A DNA stretch of 5,886 nt. Source: Aquisalimonas sp. (GTDB lineage: Bacteria > Pseudomonadota > Gammaproteobacteria > Nitrococcales > Aquisalimonadaceae). The notes below the pieces were generated by a model. That model worked only from the letters and a program-made list of their open reading frames with translations, did not search any database and had not been told where the DNA came from. A program made the position numbers and the translations under genes. Shown here piece by piece: positions 1 through 5,886 of this stretch. The stretch's first letter is position 1. Each line of letters begins with the position of its first letter. The stretch spans positions 1 through 5,886 of the forward strand of contig SLMR01000418.1 of the NCBI GenBank assembly GCA_007133445.1, in the 5' to 3' direction.

Positions 1-582
1 CTATTTGTTATCCAGCAACGGTTTCAGCCGGTTATCGATCGCTTCTCGCGCCCTGAAGATCCTCGATCGCACGGTGCCGACAGGGCATTCCATGGCTTGT
101 GCGATTTCCTCGTAACTCAGTCCATCCAGCTCCCTGAGCGTGATGGCCGTACGCAGATCATCGGGCAGGGCTTCGATGGCATCGAAGACTGTCCGTTCGA
201 TCTCTTCACGCTGCGCCAGCCCTTCGGGCGTATCCGTTTCCCGCAGCAGGCTGTCACCCATGTACTGTTCCGCCTCCTGGGCATCCACGTCGCTACCGGG
301 CGGCCGACGCCCCTGGGCGACCAGATAGTTCTTGGCGGTATTGGCGCCGATACGGTAGATCCAGGTGTAGAAGCTGCTTTCACCGCGAAAGTTCGGAAGT
401 GCCCGGTACGCCTTGATGAACGTCTCCTGAGCCACGTCCTGCGCTTCGCTGGGATCTGCCACATACCGTGAAATCATCTTCACCAGCTTGTACTGATACT
501 TCTGCACAAGCAGGTCGAAAGCCTTTTTATCGCCGGCCTGCACGCGCTCGACGAGCTGTTGATCGACCTTCGCATTGGTCAT
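1..582 (-). CDS. rpoE: RNA polymerase sigma-E factor (extracytoplasmic-function sigma, RpoE/AlgU type)
   Basis: Complete 193-residue ECF sigma factor, against 191 in E. coli. It directs core RNA polymerase to envelope-stress promoters; in relatives it is held at the inner membrane by the anti-sigma RseA until periplasmic proteolysis frees it. Sigma region 2 spans about residues 23-91 and contains the family-typical FIKAYRAL (55-62) and NTAKNYLVAQGRRPP (81-95). Region 4 with its helix-turn-helix spans about 135-185, with LRELDGLSYEEIA and CPVGTVRSRIFRAREAID nearly identical to E. coli as I remember it. The ATG at 580-582 is preceded by AAGGGA with an 8-base spacer. The gene is divergent from nadB, the usual gammaproteobacterial arrangement. 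The rseA/rseB genes expected downstream lie beyond the left edge. A sigma-E-like promoter upstream suggests autoregulation. RpoE and AlgU are the same family; the symbol depends on the genus. Confidence 0.97.
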   Translation of the reverse strand: MTNAKVDQQLVERVQAGDKKAFDLLVQKYQYKLVKMISRYVADPSEAQDVAQETFIKAYRALPNFRGESSFYTWIYRIGANTAKNYLVAQGRRPPGSDVDAQEAEQYMGDSLLRETDTPEGLAQREEIERTVFDAIEALPDDLRTAITLRELDGLSYEEIAQAMECPVGTVRSRIFRAREAIDNRLKPLLDNK

Positions 583-626
583 TCAGCTCGTCCCTTCGCG
601 GTGATCCCTCTGACCGCGTTACTGCG

Positions 627-653
627 GTAGACATTGCTCGGCATGGATAGTTC
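627..653 (-). promoter_or_regulatory. Candidate sigma-E promoter driving rpoE
   Basis: Read on the minus strand, GAACTA (653-648) is followed after exactly 16 bases by TCTAC (631-627). The sigma-E consensus as I know it is GAACTT, a 16-17 base spacer, then TCTRA, so this matches 5 of 6 and 4 of 5 positions with ideal spacing. Transcription would start near 620, leaving a leader of roughly 38 bases before the rpoE start codon. In E. coli a proximal rpoE promoter is read by sigma-E itself, so position and orientation both fit autoregulation. This is consensus matching by eye with no transcript data. Confidence 0.6.
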
Positions 654-680
654 GCGCGCTGTAGCGGATTGTGTTTAGAT

Positions 681-735
681 GAGTGCCGGTCCGGCCGCCC
701 CTGTGCGGTCGTCTGCAGGCAAGGCTCCGGCACTC
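681..735. repeat. 9-base perfect inverted repeat in the rpoE-nadB intergenic region
   Basis: GAGTGCCGG (681-689) is the exact reverse complement of CCGGCACTC (727-735), with 37 bases between the arms. A further stem can form inside: GGCCGC (693-698) with GCGGTC (705-710), one G-U pair and a 6-base loop on the plus strand. A compact palindrome GCCGG-T-CCGGC lies at 685-695 and overlaps the left arm. The region is between divergent genes, so it could be an operator pair, a structured nadB leader, or simply chance pairing in GC-rich DNA. No run of T follows the right arm, so it does not look like an intrinsic terminator. Confidence 0.4.
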
Positions 736-845
736 GACGTCGGCCGGAATAGGCAGGCCATTGCGGTCAATGAGGGTAGCCGATCGCCCTGTTGCGCTGC
801 AAGCAGCCGCAAGGCGAAAGGCCGCGTCGCCGATCAGCGCGTTAT

Positions 846-859
846 AGGTCCAACCCTTG
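846..859 (+). promoter_or_regulatory. Weak ribosome binding site and TTG start of nadB
   Basis: AGGT (846-849) sits 7 bases before a TTG codon at 857-859. An in-frame TAG at 845-847 rules out any start further upstream. No ATG in this frame occurs before the FAD-binding strand, which begins at about residue 10, so TTG is the only start that keeps the fold whole. A short Shine-Dalgarno match plus TTG predicts modest translation. Confidence 0.7.
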
Positions 860-2461
860 AACGAAAACACTCCCGATGCCTTTGATGTCGTCATCGTCGG
901 CAGTGGCGCCGCCGGGCTGACGCTGGCGCTGCGCCTGCCCGCCTCGGTGCGGGTTGCCGTGCTGTCGAAGGGCCCGCTGACGGAGGGCTCCAGCCTCTAC
1001 GCCCAGGGCGGTATCAGCGCGGTTCTGGACGAGCAGGATTCCGTGGATGCCCATGTGCACGACACCCTGAACGCCGGCGCCGGGCTGTCGGCCCCGGAGG
1101 TGGTCCGCTTCGTCGCCGAACGCGCCGCCGACTGCATTCGCTGGCTGGTCGGCAACGATGTCCCCTTCTCCCGAGAAGCCTCGCTGGACGGCCCGGGGGA
1201 GCTGCACTTGCACCGGGAGGGCGGGCACTCGTTCCGCCGCATCGTACACGCCGCCGATGCCACCGGCCGCGCCGTGGAAACCACGCTAGAGGGCATGGTC
1301 CGGCGGCGGCGCAACATCACGGTGCTCGAAGACGCCATGGCAGTGGATCTCATTACCTCCCAACGGCTGGGGGACGCACCCCAGCGTTGTGTCGGTCTGT
1401 ACATGCTCGATACCGCCAGCGGCGCCGTCCGGCCCCTGGCGGCTCCCACCGTGGTACTGGCCACCGGGGGCGCCAGCAAGGTCTACCTCTACACCAGCAA
1501 TCCCGACGGCGCGACTGGCGATGGCATTGCCATGGCGTGGCGGGCGGGCTGTCGGGTCGCCAATCTGGAGTTCAACCAGTTCCACCCCACCTGCCTCTTC
1601 CACCCGGAGGCGAAGTCGTTTCTCCTGAGCGAGGCACTGCGGGGAGAAGGTGCGCGGCTGCTCCTGCCCGACGGCAACCGGTTCATGCATCGGTTCGACC
1701 AGCGCGGTGAACTCGCGCCCCGGGATGTGGTGGCCCGCGCCATTGACCATGAAATGAAGCGCCTGGGGGCGGACTGCGTCTACCTGGATATCTCGCACCG
1801 CGATGCCGCATTCATCCGCGAGCACTTCCCCACCATCCAGGAGCGCTGCCTGGAGTTCGGTTTCGATCTCACCCGCGGTCCCGTCCCGGTTGTGCCGGCC
1901 GCGCACTACACCTGCGGGGGAGTCGTGGTCGACCACCACGGCCGCACGGATCTGCCCGGGCTCTACGCCATTGGCGAGGTCTCGTACACCGGCCTGCACG
2001 GGGCCAATCGGCTGGCCAGCAACTCGCTCCTGGAATGCCTGGTCTACGGCACCGTGGCAGCCGACGACATCGCCGAGCGTCTGGCCGGCGCACCACCGGT
2101 CCCTACTCCGCCCGCCTGGGACGAGAGCCGGGTCAGTGATTCCGACGAGCAGGTGGTGGTCAGCCACAACTGGGACGAGTTGCGCCGCTTCATGTGGGAT
2201 TACGTCGGCATCGTACGCACCAACAAGCGTCTGGAGCGCGCGCGCCGCCGCATCTCCCTCCTGCAGACGGAAATCCGCGAGTATTACGGCAACTTTCGCG
2301 TGACGCCCGACCTGCTGGAGTTGCGCAACCTGGCCATGGTGGCGGAACTGATCATCGGTTGCGCGGAGGAGCGGCGCGAGAGCCGTGGTCTGCACTACAC
2401 GCTGGACTACCCGGACACCGTTGACCCGCCGGTGCCGACGATACTCACGCCCAGCCGATAA
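857..2461 (+). CDS. nadB: L-aspartate oxidase
   Basis: Cytosolic FAD enzyme of 534 residues (E. coli 540) that oxidises L-aspartate to iminoaspartate. The quinolinate synthase NadA then uses iminoaspartate in de novo NAD synthesis. The N-terminal dinucleotide-binding motif is [11 protein letters not shown] (11-21), with [10 protein letters not shown] at 47-56. Residues matching the E. coli active site by motif and spacing are Glu121, His243 (in FHPT), Arg289 (in PRDVV), His350 (in AAHYTCGG) and Arg385 (in GANRLASNS). The position of the covalent-FAD histidine of SdhA is a serine here (about 45), as expected for NadB with non-covalent FAD; this and the full set of NadB motifs separate it from SdhA/FrdA. 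The C-terminal helical domain covers about 430-520. The start is TTG. It is divergent from rpoE, and its last 55 bases overlap the end of convergent ygfX. I found no convincing sigma-70 promoter. Confidence 0.96.
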   Translation: MNENTPDAFDVVIVGSGAAGLTLALRLPASVRVAVLSKGPLTEGSSLYAQGGISAVLDEQDSVDAHVHDTLNAGAGLSAPEVVRFVAERAADCIRWLVGNDVPFSREASLDGPGELHLHREGGHSFRRIVHAADATGRAVETTLEGMVRRRRNITVLEDAMAVDLITSQRLGDAPQRCVGLYMLDTASGAVRPLAAPTVVLATGGASKVYLYTSNPDGATGDGIAMAWRAGCRVANLEFNQFHPTCLFHPEAKSFLLSEALRGEGARLLLPDGNRFMHRFDQRGELAPRDVVARAIDHEMKRLGADCVYLDISHRDAAFIREHFPTIQERCLEFGFDLTRGPVPVVPAAHYTCGGVVVDHHGRTDLPGLYAIGEVSYTGLHGANRLASNSLLECLVYGTVAADDIAERLAGAPPVPTPPAWDESRVSDSDEQVVVSHNWDELRRFMWDYVGIVRTNKRLERARRRISLLQTEIREYYGNFRVTPDLLELRNLAMVAELIIGCAEERRESRGLHYTLDYPDTVDPPVPTILTPSR

Positions 2462-2871
2462 CGCAGGCGGCGATGGTCGCTGGCATCCATGGAATCCGTT
2501 GGCAGCAGCACCAGCGCGTGTCTGCGACCAGACTGTAACTGCAGGATCACGAGCCAGGGGTGGCGCAGCCAGCCGCGCAGATTCCACGAGCGAATTTCAC
2601 CCCGGGCGGAGGTGACCACAACGGCGGTGCGGGGCTCCAGGGAAAGGACGTGCGGGCTGAGGCGCTCAGGCAGCCAGTGGAGGCGCCCCCGGAAGCATCG
2701 GGTGACTGCCCAGCCCAGGCAGGTGGAAATCAGAACCTCGGCGGGTGCAACCGCCAGGGCCACGAGCCAGAGTCCTGTCAGACCTGCCCACCAGGCCCGG
2801 AGGCGCTGCGAGGGTCTAACCTGAAAGTCCGTACTCCCCGCGGATGCGTTCCACCAACTGCGCCATGCCAT
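2407..2871 (-). CDS. ygfX: YgfX-family membrane protein (CptA-like), partner of SdhE
   Basis: 154-residue predicted inner-membrane protein; E. coli YgfX has about 135. The N-terminal [12 protein letters not shown] (14-25) precedes a hydrophobic hairpin at about 28-58, followed by a soluble domain. [17 protein letters not shown] (99-115) and [16 protein letters not shown] (122-137) resemble the E. coli family, including the conserved DSMD. YgfX is usually encoded right after SdhE, as here. In E. coli the pair was proposed as a toxin-antitoxin system (CptAB) acting on MreB/FtsZ, a role later disputed; the true function is unsettled. The ATG at 2871 is the only usable start before the conserved N-terminal stretch. 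It lies inside sdhE, giving a 56-base overlap and about 8 more leading residues than E. coli. GGAGAGG lies 12 bases upstream, which is long, so translation is probably coupled to sdhE. The tail after about residue 140 is unlike E. coli and overlaps the nadB end. Confidence 0.8.
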   Translation of the reverse strand: MAWRSWWNASAGSTDFQVRPSQRLRAWWAGLTGLWLVALAVAPAEVLISTCLGWAVTRCFRGRLHWLPERLSPHVLSLEPRTAVVVTSARGEIRSWNLRGWLRHPWLVILQLQSGRRHALVLLPTDSMDASDHRRLRYRLGVSIVGTGGSTVSG

Positions 2872-3064
2872 GGTCCGCCGGCACCTCTCCCTGGTAGAAC
2901 CAGCCGAACAGTACGTCGTCCTGCTCGGCCAGCAGTTCCTCGAAGCGTTGCCGCCCCTCCTCGTCCAGCGCGGCGTAGCCGCTGCCCAGGAAATGCTCCA
3001 GTAGCAGGTCCAGTTCCCGCATCCCGCGCCGGCAGCGCCAGCGCAAACGCGACATCTCGCTCAT
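2816..3064 (-). CDS. sdhE: FAD assembly factor SdhE
   Basis: 82-residue cytosolic protein that promotes covalent attachment of FAD to the flavoprotein SdhA (homologue of mitochondrial Sdh5/SDHAF2; older names YgfY, CptB). The diagnostic RGxxE motif is in CRRGMRELD (11-19), with Gly14 and Glu17, almost the same as the E. coli sequence WACRRGMRELD. The conserved DxxLFxW element appears as DDVLFGWF (49-56), and [15 protein letters not shown] follows. The reading frame stays open far upstream into sdhB, but that extension is a shadow. The ATG at 3062-3064 has a strong GGAGG with a 5-base spacer and gives the normal family length; a second ATG three codons later has a poorer site. It starts 26 bases after the sdhB stop, so it is probably co-transcribed with its client SdhA, and it overlaps ygfX at its 3' end. 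Confidence 0.95.
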   Translation of the reverse strand: MSEMSRLRWRCRRGMRELDLLLEHFLGSGYAALDEEGRQRFEELLAEQDDVLFGWFYQGEVPADHGMAQLVERIRGEYGLSG

Positions 3065-3090
3065 CGCTGCCTCCGGCGTGAGGTCCAGCG

Positions 3091-3870
3091 CTAGCGGCGC
3101 GCGACCATCAGCTTCTTGATCTCGGCGATGGCCTTGGCAGGGTTGAGGCCCTTCGGGCAGGTCTGCGCACAGTTCATGATGGTGTGGCAACGATAGAGCT
3201 TGAAGGGGTCCTCCAGCTCGTCCAGCCGTTCGCCGGTGGCTTCGTCGCGACTGTCCGCGATCCAGCGGTAGGCCTGCAGGAGCACCGCGGGCCCCAGATA
3301 GCGGTCGCCGTTCCACCAGTAGCTCGGGCAGGAGGTGGTGCAGCAGGCGCAGAGGATACATTCGTAGAGCCCATCCAGCTCCGCCCTGTCTTCCTTGCTC
3401 TGCAGGCGCTCCCGGTCCGGCGGGGTCGGTGTCTGGGTCTGGATCCACGGCTTGATCGAGGCGTACTGGGCGTAGAAGTGCGTCAGGTCCGGCACCAGGT
3501 CCTTCACCACCGGCATGTGCGGCAACGGATAGACGCGGATATCACCGTCCACTTCGTCGCATGCCTTGGTGCAGGCCAGGGTGTTGGTACCGTCGATGTT
3601 CATGGCGCAGGAGCCGCAGATGCCCTCACGGCAGGAGCGCCGGAACGTCAGGCTGGGGTCCACCTCGTTCTTGATCTTGATGAGCGCATCCAGAACCATC
3701 GGACCGCAGTCGTCCATGTCCAGCTCGAAGGTGTCCAGCCGCGGATTCTGACCATCGTCGGGCTGCCACCGATAGACGCGGAAGCGGCGCACGTTGCTGG
3801 CCTTCTCCGGGGCCTGCCAGGTCTTCCCTTCGCCTACCCGGGAGTTTACCGGAAGCTTGAACTCTGCCAT
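3091..3870 (-). CDS. sdhB: Succinate dehydrogenase iron-sulfur subunit (complex II)
   Basis: 259-residue subunit that carries electrons from the FAD of SdhA to quinone at the membrane. The ferredoxin-like domain holds the 2Fe-2S ligands Cys80, Cys85, Cys88 and Cys100. The C-terminal domain holds 4Fe-4S ligands Cys171, Cys174, Cys177 and Cys238, and 3Fe-4S ligands Cys181, Cys228 and Cys234, assigned by spacing to E. coli. Trp186 in CPSYWWN and His229 match the quinone-site Trp164 and His207 of E. coli. The protein is about 20 residues longer than E. coli SdhB (238). The extra N-terminus (KTWQAP, 16-21) and [17 protein letters not shown] look like alphaproteobacterial/mitochondrial SdhB. The ATG at 3868-3870 has GAGG 10 bases upstream, a rather long spacer. 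It follows sdhA by 42 bases. Confidence 0.97.
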   Translation of the reverse strand: MAEFKLPVNSRVGEGKTWQAPEKASNVRRFRVYRWQPDDGQNPRLDTFELDMDDCGPMVLDALIKIKNEVDPSLTFRRSCREGICGSCAMNIDGTNTLACTKACDEVDGDIRVYPLPHMPVVKDLVPDLTHFYAQYASIKPWIQTQTPTPPDRERLQSKEDRAELDGLYECILCACCTTSCPSYWWNGDRYLGPAVLLQAYRWIADSRDEATGERLDELEDPFKLYRCHTIMNCAQTCPKGLNPAKAIAEIKKLMVARR

Positions 3871-3912
3871 TGCGTGTCAACCTCGTTCAGTGCTGGCCTT
3901 GCCGGCGTCCAA

Positions 3913-5703
3913 TCAGTAGACCCGCGCCTTCGGCGGGAAGGGCTCGACTTCGTCGGTGAGGGTGTTCATGTGCACCGGCCGGTAGTCGATCGTCGTCTTG
4001 CCCTTCGGGTCCATCCAGGCGAGCGTATGCTTCATCCAGTTGTCGTCGTCCCGCTCCGTGTAGTCTTCCCGGGCGTGAGCGCCACGGCTCTCGGTGCGGT
4101 TGCGTGCCCCCTGGATCGTGGTCACTGAACAGCCCAGCAGGTTGTCCAGTTCCAGGGTCTCGATGAGATCGGAGTTCCAGATCAGCGAGCGGTCGGTGAC
4201 GCGCACGTCCTCGAACGCCGCGAACACCTCTTCGAGCTTGCTGCAGCCCGTCTCAAGCGTGTCACCGGTACGGAACACCGCAGCGTAGTTCTGCATGACG
4301 TTCTGCATCTCGGCGCGCACCTCAGCGGTGGGCCTGGAGCCGTTGGCGTTGCGCAGCCGGTCCAGGCGCTCCAGGGCGAAGTCGGCGGAATCCGCCGGCA
4401 GCGGCCTGTGATTGTCGCCCTGTTCCGCCACCAGCTCCTTGGCACGCAGGCCGGCCGCGCGGCCGAACACGACCAGGTCCAGCAGCGAGTTCGACCCCAG
4501 GCGATTGGCACCGTGGACCGAGACGCAGGCAGCCTCGCCGATGGCCATCAGCCCGGGCACGACTGCGTCGGGATCGCCATCGCGCAGCGTCACCACCTCA
4601 CCCTTGTAGTTAGTGGGCACGCCGCCCATGTTGTAGTGCACCGTGGGCAGAACCGGGATCGGCGCCTTGGTCACGTCCACGCCGGCGAAAATGCGCGCGG
4701 TCTCGGCAATGCCCGGGAGTCGCTCGTTGATGACTTCCGGCCCCAGGTGCTCAAGATGCAGGTTGATGTGGTCGTTGTGGGGCCCGACGCCGCGGCCTTC
4801 CTGAATCTCGATGGTCATGGAACGGCTGACCACGTCCCGGGAGGCCAGATCCTTGGCGTTGGGCGCATAGCGCTCCATGAAGCGCTCGCCCTCGGAGTTG
4901 GTGAGATAGCCACCCTCGCCCCGCACGCCTTCCGTGATCAGGCAGCCCGCGCCGTAGACGCCGGTGGGGTGGAACTGCACGAACTCCATGTCCTGCAGGG
5001 GCAGCCCGGCACGCAGGACCATGCCCATGCCATCGCCGGTGCACGTGTGCGCCGAGGTGCAGGAGAAATAGGAGCGTCCGTAACCGCCGGTGGCAAGCAC
5101 GGTCTGGTGGGCACGGAACCGGTGAATGGTGCCGTCGTGCATGTTCAGGGCGATCACGCCGCGGCAGGCCCCGTCCTGGTCCATGATCAGGTCCAGCGCG
5201 AAGTACTCGATGTAGAACTCCGCCTCGTACTTCAGCGCCTGCTGGTAGAGCGTGTGCAGGATAGCGTGACCGGTACGGTCAGCGGCAGCACAGGTGCGCT
5301 GGGCCCGACCTTCGCCGTAGTGGGTGGTCATGCCACCGAAGGGCCGCTGGTAGATCTTGCCTTCGTCGGTGCGAGAGAACGGTACGCCGTAGTGCTCCAG
5401 CTCGATGATCGACGGAATCGCCTCACGGCACATGTACTCGATGGCGTCCTGGTCGCCGAGCCAGTCGGAGCCCTTGACGGTGTCGTACATGTGCCAGCGC
5501 CAGTCGTCCTCGCCCATGTTGCCGAGTGCGGCGGAGACCCCACCCTGCGCCGCCACGGTGTGGCTACGGGTGGGGAAGACCTTGGTCACGCAGGCCGTCT
5601 TCAGGCCCTGGTTGGCCATGCCGAATGTCGCCCGCAGCCCGGCGCCACCGGCGCCGACCACGACAACGTCGTAGGTGTGGTCGATGATCTCGTAGCTGGA
5701 CAT
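3913..5703 (-). CDS. sdhA: Succinate dehydrogenase flavoprotein subunit (complex II)
   Basis: 596-residue catalytic subunit that oxidises succinate to fumarate in the TCA cycle at the cytoplasmic face of the membrane. The FAD-binding motif is [11 protein letters not shown] (13-23). His48 in [10 protein letters not shown] is the expected site of covalent FAD, the reaction SdhE assists. Active-site residues, placed by motif and E. coli spacing, are His245 (FHPTG), Thr257 (LITEG), Arg289 (ASRDVV), His356 (TVHYNMGG) and Arg401 (GANRLGSNS). The C-terminal [11 protein letters not shown] (538-548) is also typical. Stretches such as [28 protein letters not shown] and PTNYKGEV match mitochondrial/alphaproteobacterial SdhA better than E. 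coli, as I remember those sequences. The ATG at 5701-5703 has GGAGG 9 bases upstream, lying within the last sdhD codons; the sdhD stop is only 5 bases away, suggesting translational coupling. Confidence 0.98.
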   Translation of the reverse strand: MSSYEIIDHTYDVVVVGAGGAGLRATFGMANQGLKTACVTKVFPTRSHTVAAQGGVSAALGNMGEDDWRWHMYDTVKGSDWLGDQDAIEYMCREAIPSIIELEHYGVPFSRTDEGKIYQRPFGGMTTHYGEGRAQRTCAAADRTGHAILHTLYQQALKYEAEFYIEYFALDLIMDQDGACRGVIALNMHDGTIHRFRAHQTVLATGGYGRSYFSCTSAHTCTGDGMGMVLRAGLPLQDMEFVQFHPTGVYGAGCLITEGVRGEGGYLTNSEGERFMERYAPNAKDLASRDVVSRSMTIEIQEGRGVGPHNDHINLHLEHLGPEVINERLPGIAETARIFAGVDVTKAPIPVLPTVHYNMGGVPTNYKGEVVTLRDGDPDAVVPGLMAIGEAACVSVHGANRLGSNSLLDLVVFGRAAGLRAKELVAEQGDNHRPLPADSADFALERLDRLRNANGSRPTAEVRAEMQNVMQNYAAVFRTGDTLETGCSKLEEVFAAFEDVRVTDRSLIWNSDLIETLELDNLLGCSVTTIQGARNRTESRGAHAREDYTERDDDNWMKHTLAWMDPKGKTTIDYRPVHMNTLTDEVEPFPPKARVY

Positions 5704-5708
5704 GCTGT

Positions 5709-5886
5709 TCAGCCTCCAAAGGCAATGCGGAGGACCGCGAGAATCCCCGTCAGGGCGAGAATCGCGGCCAGGAATTTGACGGCAATCAGGAGGGCGACCT
5801 CCACGGGCTTGTTATGCACGTAGTCCTCGATGACCACCTGCAGGCCCAGCTGCGCGTGGTAGAACCCCGTGGCCAGCAGCAGGATC
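5709..5886 (-). CDS. sdhD: Succinate dehydrogenase membrane anchor subunit, C-terminal part (cut by window edge)
   Basis: The final 58 codons and TGA stop of a membrane protein whose 5' part lies beyond the right edge. The translation contains [20 protein letters not shown] followed by a hydrophobic helix ending in RIAFGG. The histidine (codon 5856-5858) and the tyrosine exactly 12 residues later in DYV (codon 5820-5822) match the spacing of E. coli SdhD His71, the heme b ligand, and Tyr83 at the quinone site. The subunit anchors SdhAB to the membrane and shares heme b and the quinone pocket with SdhC, expected next upstream. Its terminal Gly-Gly codons supply the GGAGG ribosome binding site of sdhA. 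The [15 protein letters not shown] pattern is of the alphaproteobacterial/mitochondrial CybS type. Confidence 0.92.
   Translation of the reverse strand, partial: ILLLATGFYHAQLGLQVVIEDYVHNKPVEVALLIAVKFLAAILALTGILAVLRIAFGG

Noticed and set aside
672..689. Possible NadR operator upstream of nadB (TGTTTA at 672-677)
   Set aside because: Only the left half matches the TGTTTA-N6-TAAACA pattern I recall; the right half reads TGCCGG, so it is probably chance.
583..856. Sigma-70 promoter for nadB
   Set aside because: I searched the plus strand for TTGACA/TATAAT-like pairs with 16-18 base spacing and found only poor matches such as TTGCTC at 634-639 with no good -10 box.
619..894. Minus-strand 91-codon open frame in the rpoE-nadB gap
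   Set aside because: The translation is not recognised, it overlaps the nadB start and the candidate rpoE promoter, and it has no convincing ribosome site.
1286..2587. Long minus-strand open frame (433 codons) opposite nadB
   Set aside because: It mirrors the nadB coding frame in GC-rich DNA. The translation has no recognisable domain and nadB is unambiguous with all catalytic motifs.
2560..3081. Plus-strand open frame of 173 codons opposite ygfX and sdhE
   Set aside because: Proline- and arginine-rich low-complexity translation opposite two genes with clear family motifs.
3065..3448. Upstream extension of the sdhE frame to give a 210-residue protein
   Set aside because: The extension lies out of frame over sdhB. 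SdhE has a strong ribosome site and an ATG at 3064 that give the normal family length.
3892..3906. Small hairpin GCTGGC-CTT-GCCGGC in the sdhA-sdhB spacer
   Set aside because: In the mRNA sense it contains an A-C mismatch and has no T run, so it is neither a terminator nor a convincing processing site.
3184..4128. Plus-strand open frame (314 codons) opposite sdhB and the end of sdhA
   Set aside because: Antisense shadow that spans two real genes and their spacer, with no recognisable domain.
4408..5823. Long plus-strand open frame (471 codons) opposite sdhA
   Set aside because: Antisense shadow of sdhA. The translation is rich in V, G, H and A with no fold or motif, and it runs across the sdhD-sdhA junction.

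Overview
The window reads as a chromosomal housekeeping segment from a GC-rich gammaproteobacterium. The RpoE protein is close to the E. coli sigma-E along its whole length, and the order rpoE / nadB (divergent) followed by sdhE-ygfX (converging on nadB) is, from memory, also found in Pseudomonas and Vibrio. The GC-rich codon use and the mitochondrial-like succinate dehydrogenase would suit a halophilic or Ectothiorhodospiraceae-type gammaproteobacterium, but that placement is a guess.

Layout, left to right. A complete rpoE lies on the minus strand at 1-582; its expected partner rseA would lie just outside the left edge. A 274-base divergent intergenic region (583-856) holds a good match to a sigma-E promoter pointing at rpoE and several inverted repeats. 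The complete nadB is on the plus strand (857-2461) with a TTG start. Everything after that is on the minus strand and is read from right to left as one tight cluster: the end of sdhD (cut by the right edge), sdhA, sdhB, sdhE and ygfX. Spacers in this cluster are 5, 42 and 26 bases, and sdhE and ygfX overlap by 56 bases. The last 55 bases of ygfX also overlap the end of nadB tail-to-tail.

Functionally, SdhA, SdhB and the membrane anchors form complex II, which oxidises succinate to fumarate and reduces quinone. SdhE attaches FAD covalently to SdhA, so enzyme and maturation factor are encoded together here. NadB is a paralogue of SdhA that starts NAD synthesis from aspartate and can use fumarate as electron acceptor, giving succinate that SDH can recycle. 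RpoE is the envelope-stress sigma factor.

I see no mobile element, CRISPR array, RNA gene or obviously new system. The points most worth checking are the candidate sigma-E autoregulatory promoter, the mitochondrial/alphaproteobacterial character of the SDH subunits, the linkage of sdhCDAB to sdhE-ygfX, and the tail-to-tail gene overlap that leaves no room for a terminator between the two convergent units.
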